DNA of 64,000 nt, taken from contig OY829327.1 in assembly GCA_963691655.1 (NCBI GenBank), forward strand, positions 65,484,079-65,548,078, read 5' to 3'. The notes under the pieces were generated by a model. It ran no database searches and had not been told where the DNA came from. It worked only from the letters and a program-made list of their open reading frames with translations. A program made the position numbers and the translations under genes. Position 1 is the first letter of the stretch, and every line of letters starts with the position of its first letter. This stretch comes from Toxonevra muliebris (taxonomy: Eukaryota > Arthropoda > Insecta > Diptera > Pallopteridae). This document shows, in pieces, positions 21,929 to 32,580 of this stretch.

Positions 21929-23785
21929 TTTTTTTTTTTTTTTTTTGGAGGAGGAAAGCATTGAGAGCCTCAGTCAGTGTGAGACTTCCACTCACCAAAA
22001 CCACCTCACATGTCCGAACGGTGGAGCCCTCCTGGGACACCTACTGGTACTACGTCAGGAGGCCGTTGTGGGCATTAACGCTCAAGCGTCTGTTAATTGT
22101 CATTCAGTCAGATTGTCTTCCTGTTTCAACCTCGCCCTCGGGATTGTGCGACGAGGTGGCTGTACTGTGTTGCATATTATAAAGTTGCTGATGCTGTTGG
22201 TTCAGCCGATACTCCCTTTCTGCAGCTCGGAGTTTTGCCATTACTTGTACTGCAAACTGGTAGCCTGCTTGCCATTTATCTTTTGACTCGCCCATTTGTG
22301 ACAACAAGCTGGACGTTGTCAGTTCCACACCAAGGGCCTCCTTCAGAACCTCTCTTTCCGCGTCGAATCTCACGCAGGAGCATAGAACGTGCTGTGCAGT
22401 CTCTTCTTCATTAGGGCACTCCGGGCAAAAGGGGGTGTCTATAATATTAAACCGGTGGAGGTAGTACCGGAAGCATCCATGTCCGCTAACTAGCTGTGTG
22501 AGGTGAAAATTTAAATCGCCGTGTTTGCGTTTCAGCCACTCTTCTATTTTGGGAATAAGGGCGAATGTCCATCGTCCTTTCGTGGACTGCTCCCATCTCT
22601 TCTGCCATTCTTGTACCGACTTGGCTCTTTCCTCCGCTTTACGCTGGGCCGTTGGTTTTGCACCCTGTGTTGTGTGTAGGCCCTGCAACTCCTTGGCCAA
22701 TAAGTCAATTGGCATTTTCCCAGCTAGTACGCATGCCGCATCATCTGAAACCGTTCTATATGCGCAAATCACACGCAGTGCGCTATGGCGATACACGCGT
22801 CGTACTGCTTCTAGGTGAGTCGTTCTTGCATTCGCCCAGATTGGCGCCGCATAGAGCAAGACGGAGTCTATCACCGTCGACAGGAGCATCCGCCTAGTGC
22901 CCTGTGCGCCGCCAATGTTTGGAAGTAGTCGGTTGAGTGCTCCATTAATCGCTGCTGCTTTTTTGCTGACCATAGCTAAGTGCTCCTTAAAATTGATCCG
23001 TTGGTCAATAAGGACTCCGAGGTATCTTATGGCTGGTTGAGATACAACGTTATGCCCTCCAACGTTTACCACCATTTGCTCCAGTTTTTTCCGCGCTGTG
23101 AGTAACACCACTTCTGTTTTTTGGGCTGCTAGCTCGAGATCAGCGCTTACCAACCACCTTCTAATGCTGGAGATTGCGCTGTTGCATTTTAATTGCAGAT
23201 CTTCTATTCTTTTTGCAACCACGACCAGTGCAATATCATCCGCGTACCCCACTAGCGTTGCATCCGTCGGTAGCTCCGTCCGCAGAATGCCGTCGTACAT
23301 GACATTCCAAAGGGTGGGTCCCAGTACGGAGCCTTGAGGAACGCCACCCGTCACTACATACTTTTGTGGACCAACTTCAGTGTCGTACAAGAGGATTCGG
23401 TTGTTCAAATAGCTGCGGATTATGCGCCGCAAATAGTTAGGGACTCCAAGTTCACGTAGTGCCCTCAATATATGCGCCCATTTGGCCGAGTTGAACGCGT
23501 TTTTAATATCAAGCGTGATCACCGCGCAATACTTCATCGTACCGGATTGCCACCTGGTTCCACTTGTTGCCTCCCTCGCCGTATCAATAACTCGTCTGAT
23601 TGCATCCACTGTCGACCTTGCTCGTCTGAAGCCGTATTGTTTGTCGGATAGACCGTTGTTTCCTTCTAAAAACGGTTGGATTTTGTCGCAGATGAGCCTC
23701 TCTAGCACTTTTCCCACCGTATCCAGCATACAGAGTGGTCTGTACGCAGAGGTTTGGCCTGGTTGTTTGCCCGTCTTGAGCAGCA
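21929..23785 (-). mobile_element. R1-clade LINE, 5'-truncated, 14-bp TSD
   Basis: Flanked by ATACTGTAGCATAT at 21915-21928 and 23786-23799. A poly-T run at 21929-21946 is the minus-strand poly-A tail. The element is 1857 bp and carries one uninterrupted reading frame from the truncated 5' end. Truncation plus poly-A plus duplication is the signature of target-primed reverse transcription. Confidence 0.95.
22104..23785 (-). CDS. R1-clade LINE ORF2 fragment: RT core, thumb, C-terminal CCHC
   Basis: Open for 560 codons with no stop or shift. Visible motifs in order: SAYRPLCMLDTVGKVLERL (RT 1-2), YGFRRARSTVDAI, VITLDIKNAFNSA (catalytic Asp), VTGGVPQGSVLGPTLWN, LVGYADDIALVV (catalytic DD), AAQKTEVVLL and IRYLGVLID. 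A C-terminal block HGCFRYYLHRF..PFCPECPNEEETAQHVL carries the cysteine-histidine knuckle typical of the R1 clade. It lacks ORF1, the endonuclease and the start of the RT, so it cannot move on its own. The unbroken frame implies a recent insertion. Confidence 0.95.
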
Positions 23786-24282
23786 ATACTGTAGCATATA
23801 ACGATCAAATGTATGTATGTATAGGCAAGGTTCGTTTAGGTGACAGCAGATGCACGTATAGTTCCAGCTCTGGCTCGTCTGCAATTGGGGTGGAGTCCTT
23901 GCTGCAAATCACCTAATGCTAACATGTCTACAGCAGTAACATTTTAATTTACGTGCATAACGTGCATAAAGAATAGAAAAAGAAAGAGAGGGGAGCTAAT
24001 GTTCCAATATTCAATCGAGAATATTGTTGTTGTTGTGTTGCATGTTGATGTTGCAACATTGCCCTCCCAACCATGATCCCAAAAAAAAACCCACTAAACG
24101 ACCTAGATACTACTAGAAATCAAAAAAAAGAATTTAAATCATTAAAAAAATATATATTTTATTTGAAGTAAAAATAAGGGTAATCGAATTCATTTGCATC
24201 TTAATATTAGTTAAAATTAAAATTAGGAAAAACTTAAGTATAAAAGAAAATAAATATTCATATATGAACATAAAAAAATAAA

Positions 24283-24713
24283 GACCCTCCCTTCAAGACC
24301 CTCATCCTTCCCGTACTAATGTATGGCACAGAGACGTGGACATTGACCACCAATGATGAGAGGCTGTTGGGATCTTTGGTCCAGTGTGTGTGGACGACGT
24401 GTATCGGATAAGATGGAACCATGAGCTGTATGAGCTATACGCCGACATTGACGTAGTCAAGCGCATAAAAATCCAGTGGCTTCATTGGCTGGGTCATGTC
24501 GAGCGAATGGAAGATAGTGCTCCGGCTAGAAGGGTGTTTTATTCGAGCCACGGAGGTGGAACGCGCAGAAGAGGAAGACCTAATCTCCGTTGGAAAGACC
24601 AGGTGCAGGGGGACCTGACTGCACTTGGTCTTACTAACTGGCGCCGGCGCGCGCATTGCAGAAGCGACTGGCGAGGCTTTTTACAGGCGGCCAAGACCGA
24701 TCATCGGTTGTAA
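24283..24713 (+). pseudogene. RTE-like LINE C-terminal fragment
   Basis: It begins with LKTLILPVLMYGTETWTLTT. A one-base change then gives RIKIQWLHWLGHVERMED, RRGRPNLRWKDQVQGDL and WRGFLQAAKTDH with a stop at 24711-24713. These are the conserved C-terminal blocks of RTE-type LINEs (YG-E-W, LRW-GH--RM, GRP---W-D). The 3' AAGT-repeat tail begins directly after the stop. Confidence 0.85.
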
Positions 24714-24752
24714 AGCCAATTAAGTAAGTAAGTAAGTAAGTAATAATACGCA

Positions 24753-25034
24753 AATATAATAATAATTTTTTGTAAGTTTTAATTTATTCATTGTTTATGA
24801 ATTTATTGAATTTCATAAAATAAAATCAGAAAAATATATTCAAAAGTATCTACACGCATGTGCATAACAAAAAAGAGATCAATCAAAATACATAAAATCA
24901 AAACAAAACGTTTGCATATTTGTATATAAAGAATATAGAAAATACTGCAAATATTAAATGTTAATTGCCAAAAGAAATGTAAACTATTTGTTCTATCAAA
25001 CACCGCCAACCCATCCATTCATACCTTTTTGTTC
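24753..25034. repeat. Right palindrome arm, outer part
   Basis: Reverse complement of about 19598-19880 and continuation of the arm interrupted at 20588. It ends CCATTCATACCTTTTTGTTC at 25034. Similarity to the left arm stops sharply there, so both arm ends are defined. Confidence 0.95.
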
Positions 25035-27660
25035 ACTAAATTTTGTAACACTGTGTTATCAGCATACATGGCGCATAACAGGGACGCACCACCGGAAAAG
25101 GTTGCGTCGTTTACGGCCAGTCTAAACGCAAAGGGTACTCCACTACTCCTTGGATGTGACGCCAACGCAAAGCATACACTATGCAAAGCATATACTGAGG
25201 ATAGCGTCAGAGGTGAGTCACTTTTGGATTTTCTTAGTAATTCCAATCTTACAGTATTTAATAGGGGAAACACGCCAACTTTTACCTTTCCTAGCTCGGT
25301 AAATAACACTGAGTGGGAGGAAGTGCTAAATATTACTCTTCGGATCATAGTTGGATAATTTTCAATGTGAGTCTGACACCAAAAGCTGCAATCCCCTTTA
25401 GAAAACCATAGAGAATAAAATGGGATAAATTCTCTAGGATTACTAGTGCAAAACTTAAGAAGATCAAAATGCCTCCTATAAATTCCTTGAAGGAACTGGA
25501 TAAGCGAGTAGACAATTTTGATGTAGCTTTTAATATGGCTTATAAGAAATCCTGTGCAGTCAGTAGGAGCAAAAAATCCTTTCCACCATGATGGAATAAG
25601 GAGCTTTCGAATCATAAAAGTGAACACGAAAGTTTTTTCCCTTATAAATCACCAGGTATGGATGGTATCCTCCCAATCATGCTACAGAAATTACAAAATA
25701 CAGTAACCCCATGGCTGGAAGTGTTTTATAGGGCATGCGTAAAATTTAATTAAGTACCACTTAGCTGGAGAAAGGTTAAAGTAGTTTTCATTCCTAAGGC
25801 AGAGAAAATTAGTCACGGGTCAGCTAAGAACTTTAAACCGATTAGTCTTACCTCGTTCTTGCTTAATTCATCTCAGGTCTATAGTAGAACGCTATCCAAT
25901 TTTCAAAAGTCAAAACGCTTATCTCAAGGGGCTCTACATGAGGTTATTCGCATTGTTGAGAAATCCATTCATCACAACAATACTCGTTAGCAACCTATCT
26001 AGACATTGAGGGGGCTTTTAACAACGTAAGCACTATAGACAATATTCTTAACGTATTAGACAAAACGGGGGTGAAGGTGGTAACATATGTGGACTACGTG
26101 GTGTTGGTAGTAGCAAGGATGTTCCGAAGCATAATGAGCGAAATTACGCAAGGGGATTGGATAAGCTTTGCACATGGGCCACGGGATGTGGACTTAGTGT
26201 AAATCCAAGTAAAACGGAACTAATGCTTTTCAACACTAAGGCAAAATTCCAACCTTCAACTTCCTTCACTGAATAGAGAACTATCAGTTCAGACCAAATA
26301 CTTGGGGGTTTTGTTGGACGCAAAAGTAAATTGGAAATCCAATATAGAGTTATGGGTGAGGAAAGCCTGTGTGTGAGTCTGTGGCCTCATATTACACACT
26401 AGCTGTATACAGCAATAATGCATCCGATACTAACTTACTGTACAATAGTTTGGTGGCCAGACTTAGGTAAGAGCTACTTTGTTCGGAAGCTCAGTAGAGA
26501 TCAGAGAACAGCATGTGTTGATATTACAGAAGCCATACGTACTTGCCCGTAATTCTACATCTCCTTCCTATTGGCCTTCACATTCAAAATATTGCCTTCA
26601 ATAGCGTGGTAAAGCTTAAGACAACCGGTTATTGGGCCGAACGTACTTAAGGGCACAGTAAAGTTTTAGGTACTATACCAAACTTCGTGTTCAGAGGAAC
26701 AGATTACATCATACCACAACTGTGTTTTAAAAGCGATTTTCTGTTCCCGTACTTTTTGGGTAAAGTTTGATAAACTGAGAGTAAATAAAAAATGCTCTCT
26801 GCTATGGACAAAAAGGGCAAAAGTACGGGAACGCAAAACGCCACTTTTCTTGCACAAAACAAAACGTCAAATTGTAGCGGCAGTTAAATTTAAAAAAAAA
26901 GTGTTTGCGATATTTAATAAAATAAAAATTGTTAAATCTTACAAGAAAATAAATAAATAATGAAGAAATTAAACTTAAATTATTCGCCTGACAACTTCTG
27001 AAGAATCTTCATTGCCATTTGCATTATTCAGAGGTAACAGAAGCTCCCACGTCATCAGAAGTTGAACAGACACATGAGTCATTAATCTGTGTAGAATGTA
27101 CAATAGTTAAAAATTAACAAAAATGCTCAAATGCTTTTTGAATATTTTTCATTTTAAATAATACTTATTTTTCCAAAAATTCCTTATTTATTTATAAATT
27201 TAAAATTTTCAATATATTTCACTAAAGCAAAACAGCGGACAAACACAAAGCAGCTGACTGCTTGACACTTTTACCATTTTTACCCGAAAAAAGTGCGGAC
27301 TGTTTCGTGCTAGAAGAAGAAGACCATTACTCTGTCATTTCCGCTCTCATTTGCAAGTTTTTTGAGTACGGGAACGCTTTTAGGCGGTTTTGGATAAATT
27401 TGTGCACCCGCGATAAAGTACAGGAACGGACCTAAGGTATGATTTCCAACCAAGGCGGAATGGAAAGAAAAAAGCTTTTAAGCAGAAATTGCTAAAACGA
27501 ATCAAAAAAAATAAATGGTTGACCTTTATAACTAATAAACGAAACACCGGAAGTACTCGTTGAGACCTTTTCAACGGTATACAATACATAGGGATCCGTT
27601 TCATACTATCATATGACCTTTGCACATATGTACATTAGATGGCTCCATAGACTTTGCCAA
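25035..27660 (+). mobile_element. Decayed R1-clade LINE (endonuclease to RNase H start)
   Basis: The endonuclease piece at 25060-25358 includes LSAYMAHNRDAPPEKVASFT, LLLGCDANAKHTL and SVRGESLLDFLSNSNL, which are typical of R1-clade endonucleases (A-Y---D---PP, GCDANA-H--WGS). RT fragments follow: KSPGMDGILPIMLQKL near 25655, SHGSAKNFKPISLTS near 25815 and KYLGVLLDAKVNWKSN near 26300. A C-terminal GHSKVLGT sits near 26655. Many stops and shifts are present. A DNA element interrupts it at about 26685-27430, after which GMISNQGGMERKK resumes the same protein. Confidence 0.8.
26685..27430. mobile_element. ~745 bp non-coding insertion in the LINE
   Basis: The LINE reading GHSKVLGT-I-P is broken at about 26684 and picks up as GMISNQGG at about 27437. 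The inserted DNA repeats GTACGGGAACGC near 26825 and 27366 and has no credible ORF. I cannot define terminal repeats or a duplication precisely; it is probably a MITE. Confidence 0.55.
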
Positions 27661-28897
27661 AGTAGTTCAGATCTTCCTTGCGACAGCAGAATATGAAAAT
27701 AACGTGCTAAAAACCAAAGAAAATTAAAAAAAAATTAAATTTGCGAAAACTGGAAGCGCTACTCCGAAAAGCGCGATTTAAAAGGATGTTTTACAAAGGG
27801 TTTGGGATATTGTATGGAAAAAACATTTATCTTGCACATAAAAGAATTTCAGTTATCTACTCCTATTTAAAAAAAGCCGCTTAAGCGAATGGCGTAGTTT
27901 TTGTATACAACTGAACAGAAAGCCACCTCTTGCGCTAAAAGTGACCATTTGGTACTTTTTTTTACAAATTTTTAAATTCATCCGTTAGGATTTTGAAGAT
28001 AGCTGTAATTTTTTAAATTTTGTAGATAATTCAATTTAGTTTATTAAAAATATGAAAATTTTTTAAATCGAGTTATATTTGATGTAGTAAATTAACTTTT
28101 AGTGAATCCATGTCGAGTACAATCAAGTTCACCTTTCAAAAAATTGCACGAAAAAGCAAAGCAGGAGTTGAAAAAATTGTCTTATAGTGGAAATTTGTAA
28201 TCTTTGTTTACGTCTTTTTGATAGGGTTTGCAAATAGGGTTGATTTATTTCTGTCCAAAAAAATAAAAGTCATAAAATAAATGTTTTTTTTTTCAAAAAT
28301 AATTATTATTTTTTGCCCAACATCATAAACGTAAGTAATTTACCGTTTTATTTAGCCTAATACGATAAAGTCACATAATTAAAAAATTTTTTATTTTGTT
28401 GTGATTACAATAATAACAATTTACCACAACAACTTCATTTTGAACAGTTAACCCATAAACGCACAATACGTCCGATTTCAATTAAAAGTATACCTAGAGA
28501 TAGTATTTATGATTCCGAACGATGCTTGTTCTACGTAATTACCGTAATTTCGATTTACATGGTTGACCTCTGTAGTAACCTTTGGGGCTTATCTTGAGAA
28601 TAAATTAAATGTAATAATTAAAAAAAAAAACTATTTGGTGTTATCCCATACTGTTTGAGACAAATTTTTTACCAATAAAAATTTTTTTTAGTTTGTGGCT
28701 CAAAATTTTTGCAAAACATGGTTTTCGAGTTAAAAATAACTGTAACTATACGACAGTTGTCATTTCCCCATTCGTATTCATATGTATCGATAAAAAAACT
28801 TAAAACAGTAACATCAGATTTTTATTTAAAATGGCGAACGTAAAATGGCGGCACAGGCAGCCGCTGAAGTGGTTCGATACAAATTTTCGCTTAGCAG
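27661..28897. other. AT-rich spacer
   Basis: No coding sequence, RNA gene or repeat boundary that I can support. Confidence 0.4.
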
Positions 28898-28945
28898 TAG
28901 CGATGTGCAACTGGAAAGAAAAATCGATTTTCGTATGGAATAAAA
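28898..28945. mobile_element. hAT terminus, same family as 12202-12360
   Basis: TAGCGATGTGCAACTGGAAAG followed by AAAAATCGATTTTCG matches the inverted sequence at 12330-12360. Its partner end and target duplication are not found. Confidence 0.4.
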
Positions 28946-29984
28946 AAAAACGAAACGATAGAATTTTGATATAAGTTAGTGCCCTGTTATGCAGACGGTC
29001 ACGTCATGGGAACGAGTTGTTGTTGCTTCAATGTAAAACGAAAGTTTGAGAGAGAGAGAGAGGGAGAGTAAAATTTGACCACCACGATCACCGAATGATT
29101 TGGCTTTTGATGCCGAATCAGCAGATCAAAACAGGTTTGCGTTGTAAAATTATTAGCAATAATTAACCTTTAGAGCAAAATAGTAATTTTTTGGTAAAAA
29201 TGTATGCAAAAAACAAGAAAAAATGCTTAATAGCAACACTTAAGGCTCAGTTATGCATAAGTACGAAGATAGAACTCTACGTTGCGTTACGATTTCGGTA
29301 ATCACTTGCACTCACTGCCCATATCACAGATGTTTATGTGACAGTTGGCAACGTTACGTTACGTTTTCTTTCGTCATGACAAACAATACTGTATATTAAC
29401 TTAGCGGGCGCCAGTGAGATATAACGGAGAAAACGACACAGTCCCGACCCTGACAGCGCCCCGCCCTGACGACACTCCCCTATACATTTTTTTTTAATTT
29501 TTATTGAATCGAATATAAAATAAGTAATTTAAAGTAAATGGTTTGTTTTAAATGACATACAGTTTATATGACCTTAGTGCACCCAGCGACTTGTTGTATA
29601 TTTATACATTCCACTGCGGTTCTAAAACGGTTTTTGTTTTTTTGCATAAAGCCGTAATCTAATCATAATCTAATCTCGAAATGCATATATCTGGTAAAGT
29701 ATCATAGGTAGAGAGCTAACATTTGGCGAGTAGATATATTTACTTGATAGTTTTAACTATAGCGAAAACAGAGAAAATCGGTCACTTTCCACGCCTACTC
29801 TTCATTTATAGTTAATTTGGATATATATGTTTGTATGATATGATATTGTGACCTTTAAAATCTCACAGGATTCACTACCCCCCCGACCTCTCCCTCCCTC
29901 CCACCTTCGCAAGTCGAAAGTAAAAGTTTACTTTCGATCAAGTTTGGCAATTCAAAGTCGATCAGAATTTTATTATTTCCAGCC
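28946..29984. other. Spacer with simple repeats
   Basis: A (GA)n run lies at about 29050-29067 and a C-rich run (CCCCCCCGACCTCTCCC) at about 29877-29905. GCGTTACG-type words recur near 29280-29370. No gene is visible. Confidence 0.4.
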
Positions 29985-30007
29985 TTGGAAGAAATATTAG
30001 AAATAAG

Positions 30008-30280
30008 ATGACAAAGGATCGTAAATATTTACGACCGTCAACTGACTTCCTCGATATGTCAGAGGACAGGTTTATTGAGCTCTTTCGCGTAGTTATAATT
30101 TTTACTATGGAAGCTTGTACCTCAAAATTTTTAAGCTCCAAAACATACGCAAAGAAATTGCATATTTTTGTCAAATCATCCAGGGATTTGTATCCCAACT
30201 ATGATGATAGCAAAGCGTTGTCCGGCGCATTGATAACTGCTTGCGACGCTTTTCGTCCTTATCCTTGCTATCATTGCTGA
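30008..30280 (+). other. Open frame of unknown nature (90 codons)
   Basis: It reads KYLRPSTDFLDMSEDRFIEL and later DLYPNYDDSKALSGALI. The first part is loosely like the N-terminus of Harbinger-type nucleases (D-L-MS-E-FI-LFR), but no catalytic motif follows and there is no second exon I can identify. It could be a transposon scrap or chance. Confidence 0.25.
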
Positions 30281-30542
30281 AGTTCTCGCCATCAGTATCG
30301 TTGCCTTTTAATGTGTGGTATTAGAAATGGTTGCATTCAGAAGACACACCGGAGGCTCAACATGTTGAGAGCAAATTCGCTTCATCATGCATCATTTTCC
30401 AAATGTTTGAGAGATAGCTGTTTTATTTTTTAAGAAACAAAACAAAATTTAATTATATAAAAGACAAAAATAATGAAAGATATGTATTATTAAATACACG
30501 CCAATTGTATATTGAATTGAAACTGTATCTTCGGCAGACATC

Positions 30543-30806
30543 ATGTATATTTTCTTATACTACCCAAACGCAAATGTATTGATCCTAGTCGATTTTTTTT
30601 GGCAAATAATAATATGTAAGTGCAATTCAGGGGTTTCGGCCTATAGAATTGCGAAGGATGTCAATTTGCCAGTCGTTAGTCCAAAATATAATTAATTTGA
30701 ACAAAAAATCAGGAAATATAGAAATTAAAAATAAATATGGTCGCAACGATTGCAAAAAAAAATCTACTAGATCAATACATTTGCGTTTGGGTAGTATATA
30801 TTTTTT
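30543..30806. repeat. Foldback, arms ~60 bp
   Basis: The sequence at 30545-30606 (TACTACCCAAACGCAAATGT then TTGATC and CGATTTTTTTTGGCAA) returns inverted at 30749-30806. The ~140 bp spacer has no gene. Just beyond it, GGCCGC occurs three times within 30821-30870 (TTAGGCCGCATG, TAAGGCCGCG, TTAGGCCGCGTG). Confidence 0.65.
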
Positions 30807-31309
30807 TAGGCGCAGTGATATTAGGCCGCATGACATAAGGCCGCGATCAAAAAATAAATTAGGCCGCGTGGGCTAAAGTCATTCAATCGAATTATATTTG
30901 CATACCTTTTGAAGTTTTAATAACATTACATTGGGTTTTTCTTTATTTTATAAATATATACAACTGTGTACGAAATAATAGCAGTGACCTAGGGAAAATA
31001 AAACATTGATTTTTTTTAAATTTAAATAACAACTGTCATTTAAATCGTTTAATGCCAAAACGTAGGCCTAAATACTACTTCACTAAAAATATATTAGTTT
31101 CTGATCTAGTCAGCACATTTAAGAAGTACCGCTACTCTTCCCACTACGCACTATTTTTTTACTGTGCGAAAAAATAGCAATTCAAGTGATGTAGTATCAG
31201 TGTTTGAAAGATTTAAAGTGAAACAGACAAGATTTAAATATTTTTTTGTTTAAAATAAGTTTTATTCATATTTTATACATTGATACAAATCATAATTTAT
31301 TTAGGAAAA

Positions 31310-32305
31310 ATGGGTCGTGCTAAGCATTGCTCTAGTGAGAAGCGGAAAATTATTAAAAAACTGCTTTCCCAAGGGAAAACTTACAATTTTATACAAAATT
31401 TGCTCGGGTGCTCAGCAAAAATGATATCCAATGCAAAAAACTGGACACCTCAACCCGAAACACGAGGTCGCAAAGAAGTTCTTTCGAAGCCGGAGTTGAG
31501 AAAAGTGGTGGCTTTGGCGCGAGAAAATCCTTTCTATACGTCGAAGAAGATTTAAGATGAGCTGAATCTTGGTATGGACTCGTCTACAATTAGAAAGAAG
31601 CTGATTAAAGCTAAGCCTTTCGGCAGAAGCCCCAGAAAAGTGCCACTCCTGCAGCCGCGACATGTTCAGGCCAGAACAAAATTTGCGAAAGATCACCTGA
31701 ATTAGTCAGCTAATAAATGGCGCAACATTTTATGGTCAGACGAAACCAAAATAGTTCTATTCGGTTTTAAAGAACGCCGCCAATATGTACGAAGACCAGC
31801 AGGAACTCCATTTGATCCTAAATACGTTTCCAGAACCGTGAAGCATGGAAGTGCAAAAATAAACGTCTGGGGCTGCGTCTTCTATTATGGTACAGGCCCT
31901 ATTTACTGAATTAAGGAAAATATGGCTGCAAAAATATACGTGGAAATAATGGAGTCAACTATGTTACCACACGCTGAAAGGAAAATGCCACTAAAATGGG
32001 TCTATCAGCAAGACAACGACCCAAAGCATACCAGCAAGTTGGCAACAGATTGGTTTGCTTCAAATGGGATTGAGGTCATGGTCTGGCCGGCTTAGTCTCC
32101 AGACCTCAATCCCAGCGAAAATCTTTGGGCCGATGTCAAGGAAGCTGTGGGCAAGCAGAACCTCAAAAATGTGAGAGATTTATGGGATGCGATAAGAAGA
32201 TCATTGAAAGCCATTCCTGTCGAGAAATGTAGGCGTCTGTTGGATTCTATGCCTTGAAGATGCGCAGCTGTGCTTGCTAACAAGGGCCATTCCACAAAAT
32301 ATTAA
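31310..32305 (+). pseudogene. Tc1-like transposase, DD34E, five in-frame stops
   Basis: A single reading frame of 332 codons from ATG at 31310 to TAA at 32303 has five internal stops (the first at 31553) and no frameshift that I can see. An N-terminal paired-like HTH (EKRKIIKKLLSQGKTYNFIQ) is followed by a GRKEVLS GRPR-like hinge. The catalytic residues sit in ILWSDETKIVLFG (first Asp), VYQQDNDPKHTSKLA (second Asp) and SPDLNPSENLWADVK (Glu). I count 34 residues between the second Asp and the Glu. Tc1 transposases are about 340 residues, so the length is complete. Confidence 0.95.
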
Positions 32306-32402
32306 TTGCTTAAATATTATTTCATGCTTTTTCATTTAATCAACTATTTTACGTTTATTTGAAGTTATATATAAACAGGTTAATGAACAAATGTAGTCAT
32401 CA

Positions 32403-32580
32403 CAACAACAATGTATATAGAGACGGTCAAATCAGACGGCCGTTTCGGAATCCGCCACAATTCCTCATCAGTGATCTTAGTGATAGATCTTAATCTTTCA
32501 ATATCCTATATAAGCTACTAATATTTGAAATCATAACCCAGAATTACGGATTTGATTCCAAATATCTTCACTGAATATAG
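32403..32580 (-). repeat. Ribozyme-bearing dispersed repeat, copy 1
   Basis: About 180 bp shared in order with 55708-55892: ACAACAATGTATA, GGCCGTTTC, CCTCATCAGT, ATATAAG, CTAATATTTGAAA, AGAATTAC and TTTTCACTGA-like words. It contains the hammerhead fold on the minus strand. It is probably a fragment of a Penelope-like retroelement or retrozyme, the two classes known to carry such ribozymes in animals. Confidence 0.7.
32429..32477 (-). ncRNA. Hammerhead ribozyme, minus strand, all core residues present
   Basis: Read on the minus strand: AGATCA (stem I, 5' side), CTGATGA (core), GGAATT-GTGGCG-GATTCC (stem II, five Watson-Crick pairs plus one wobble), GAAA (core), CGGCCG (two-pair stem III closed over a GGCC loop), TC (cleavage site) and TGATTT (stem I, 3' side, pairing with AGATCA). 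Every universally conserved hammerhead residue is present. The very short stem III with a self-complementary loop is typical of hammerheads in Penelope-like elements and retrozymes, which are thought to work as dimers. Cleavage is predicted after the C at 32435 (plus-strand coordinate). Confidence 0.85.

Larger units (their letters stand above)
20589..24740 (+). mobile_element. RTE-like LINE inserted in the palindrome, 12-bp TSD
   Basis: The flanking direct repeat TAATAATACGCA is at 20577-20588 and 24741-24752. The 3' end is a tandem AAGT tail at 24723-24740, as is usual for RTE-clade elements. The coding remnants are an AP-endonuclease, the beginning of RT, and a C-terminal piece; the RT core is missing. 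A second LINE is nested at 21929-23785. A stretch at 23800-24282 has no recognisable coding content and replaces the missing RT core. It contains TTGTTGTTGTGTTGCATG and a run of A/T, and its origin is unknown. Confidence 0.85.

Noticed and set aside
22097..23337. Plus-strand open frames opposite the R1 LINE
   Set aside because: They are complements of the uninterrupted minus-strand RT frame, which has the catalytic motifs.
27040..27060. Third hammerhead candidate at a TCATCAG word
   Set aside because: No GAAA/TTTC partner at stem II distance and no stem I pairing.
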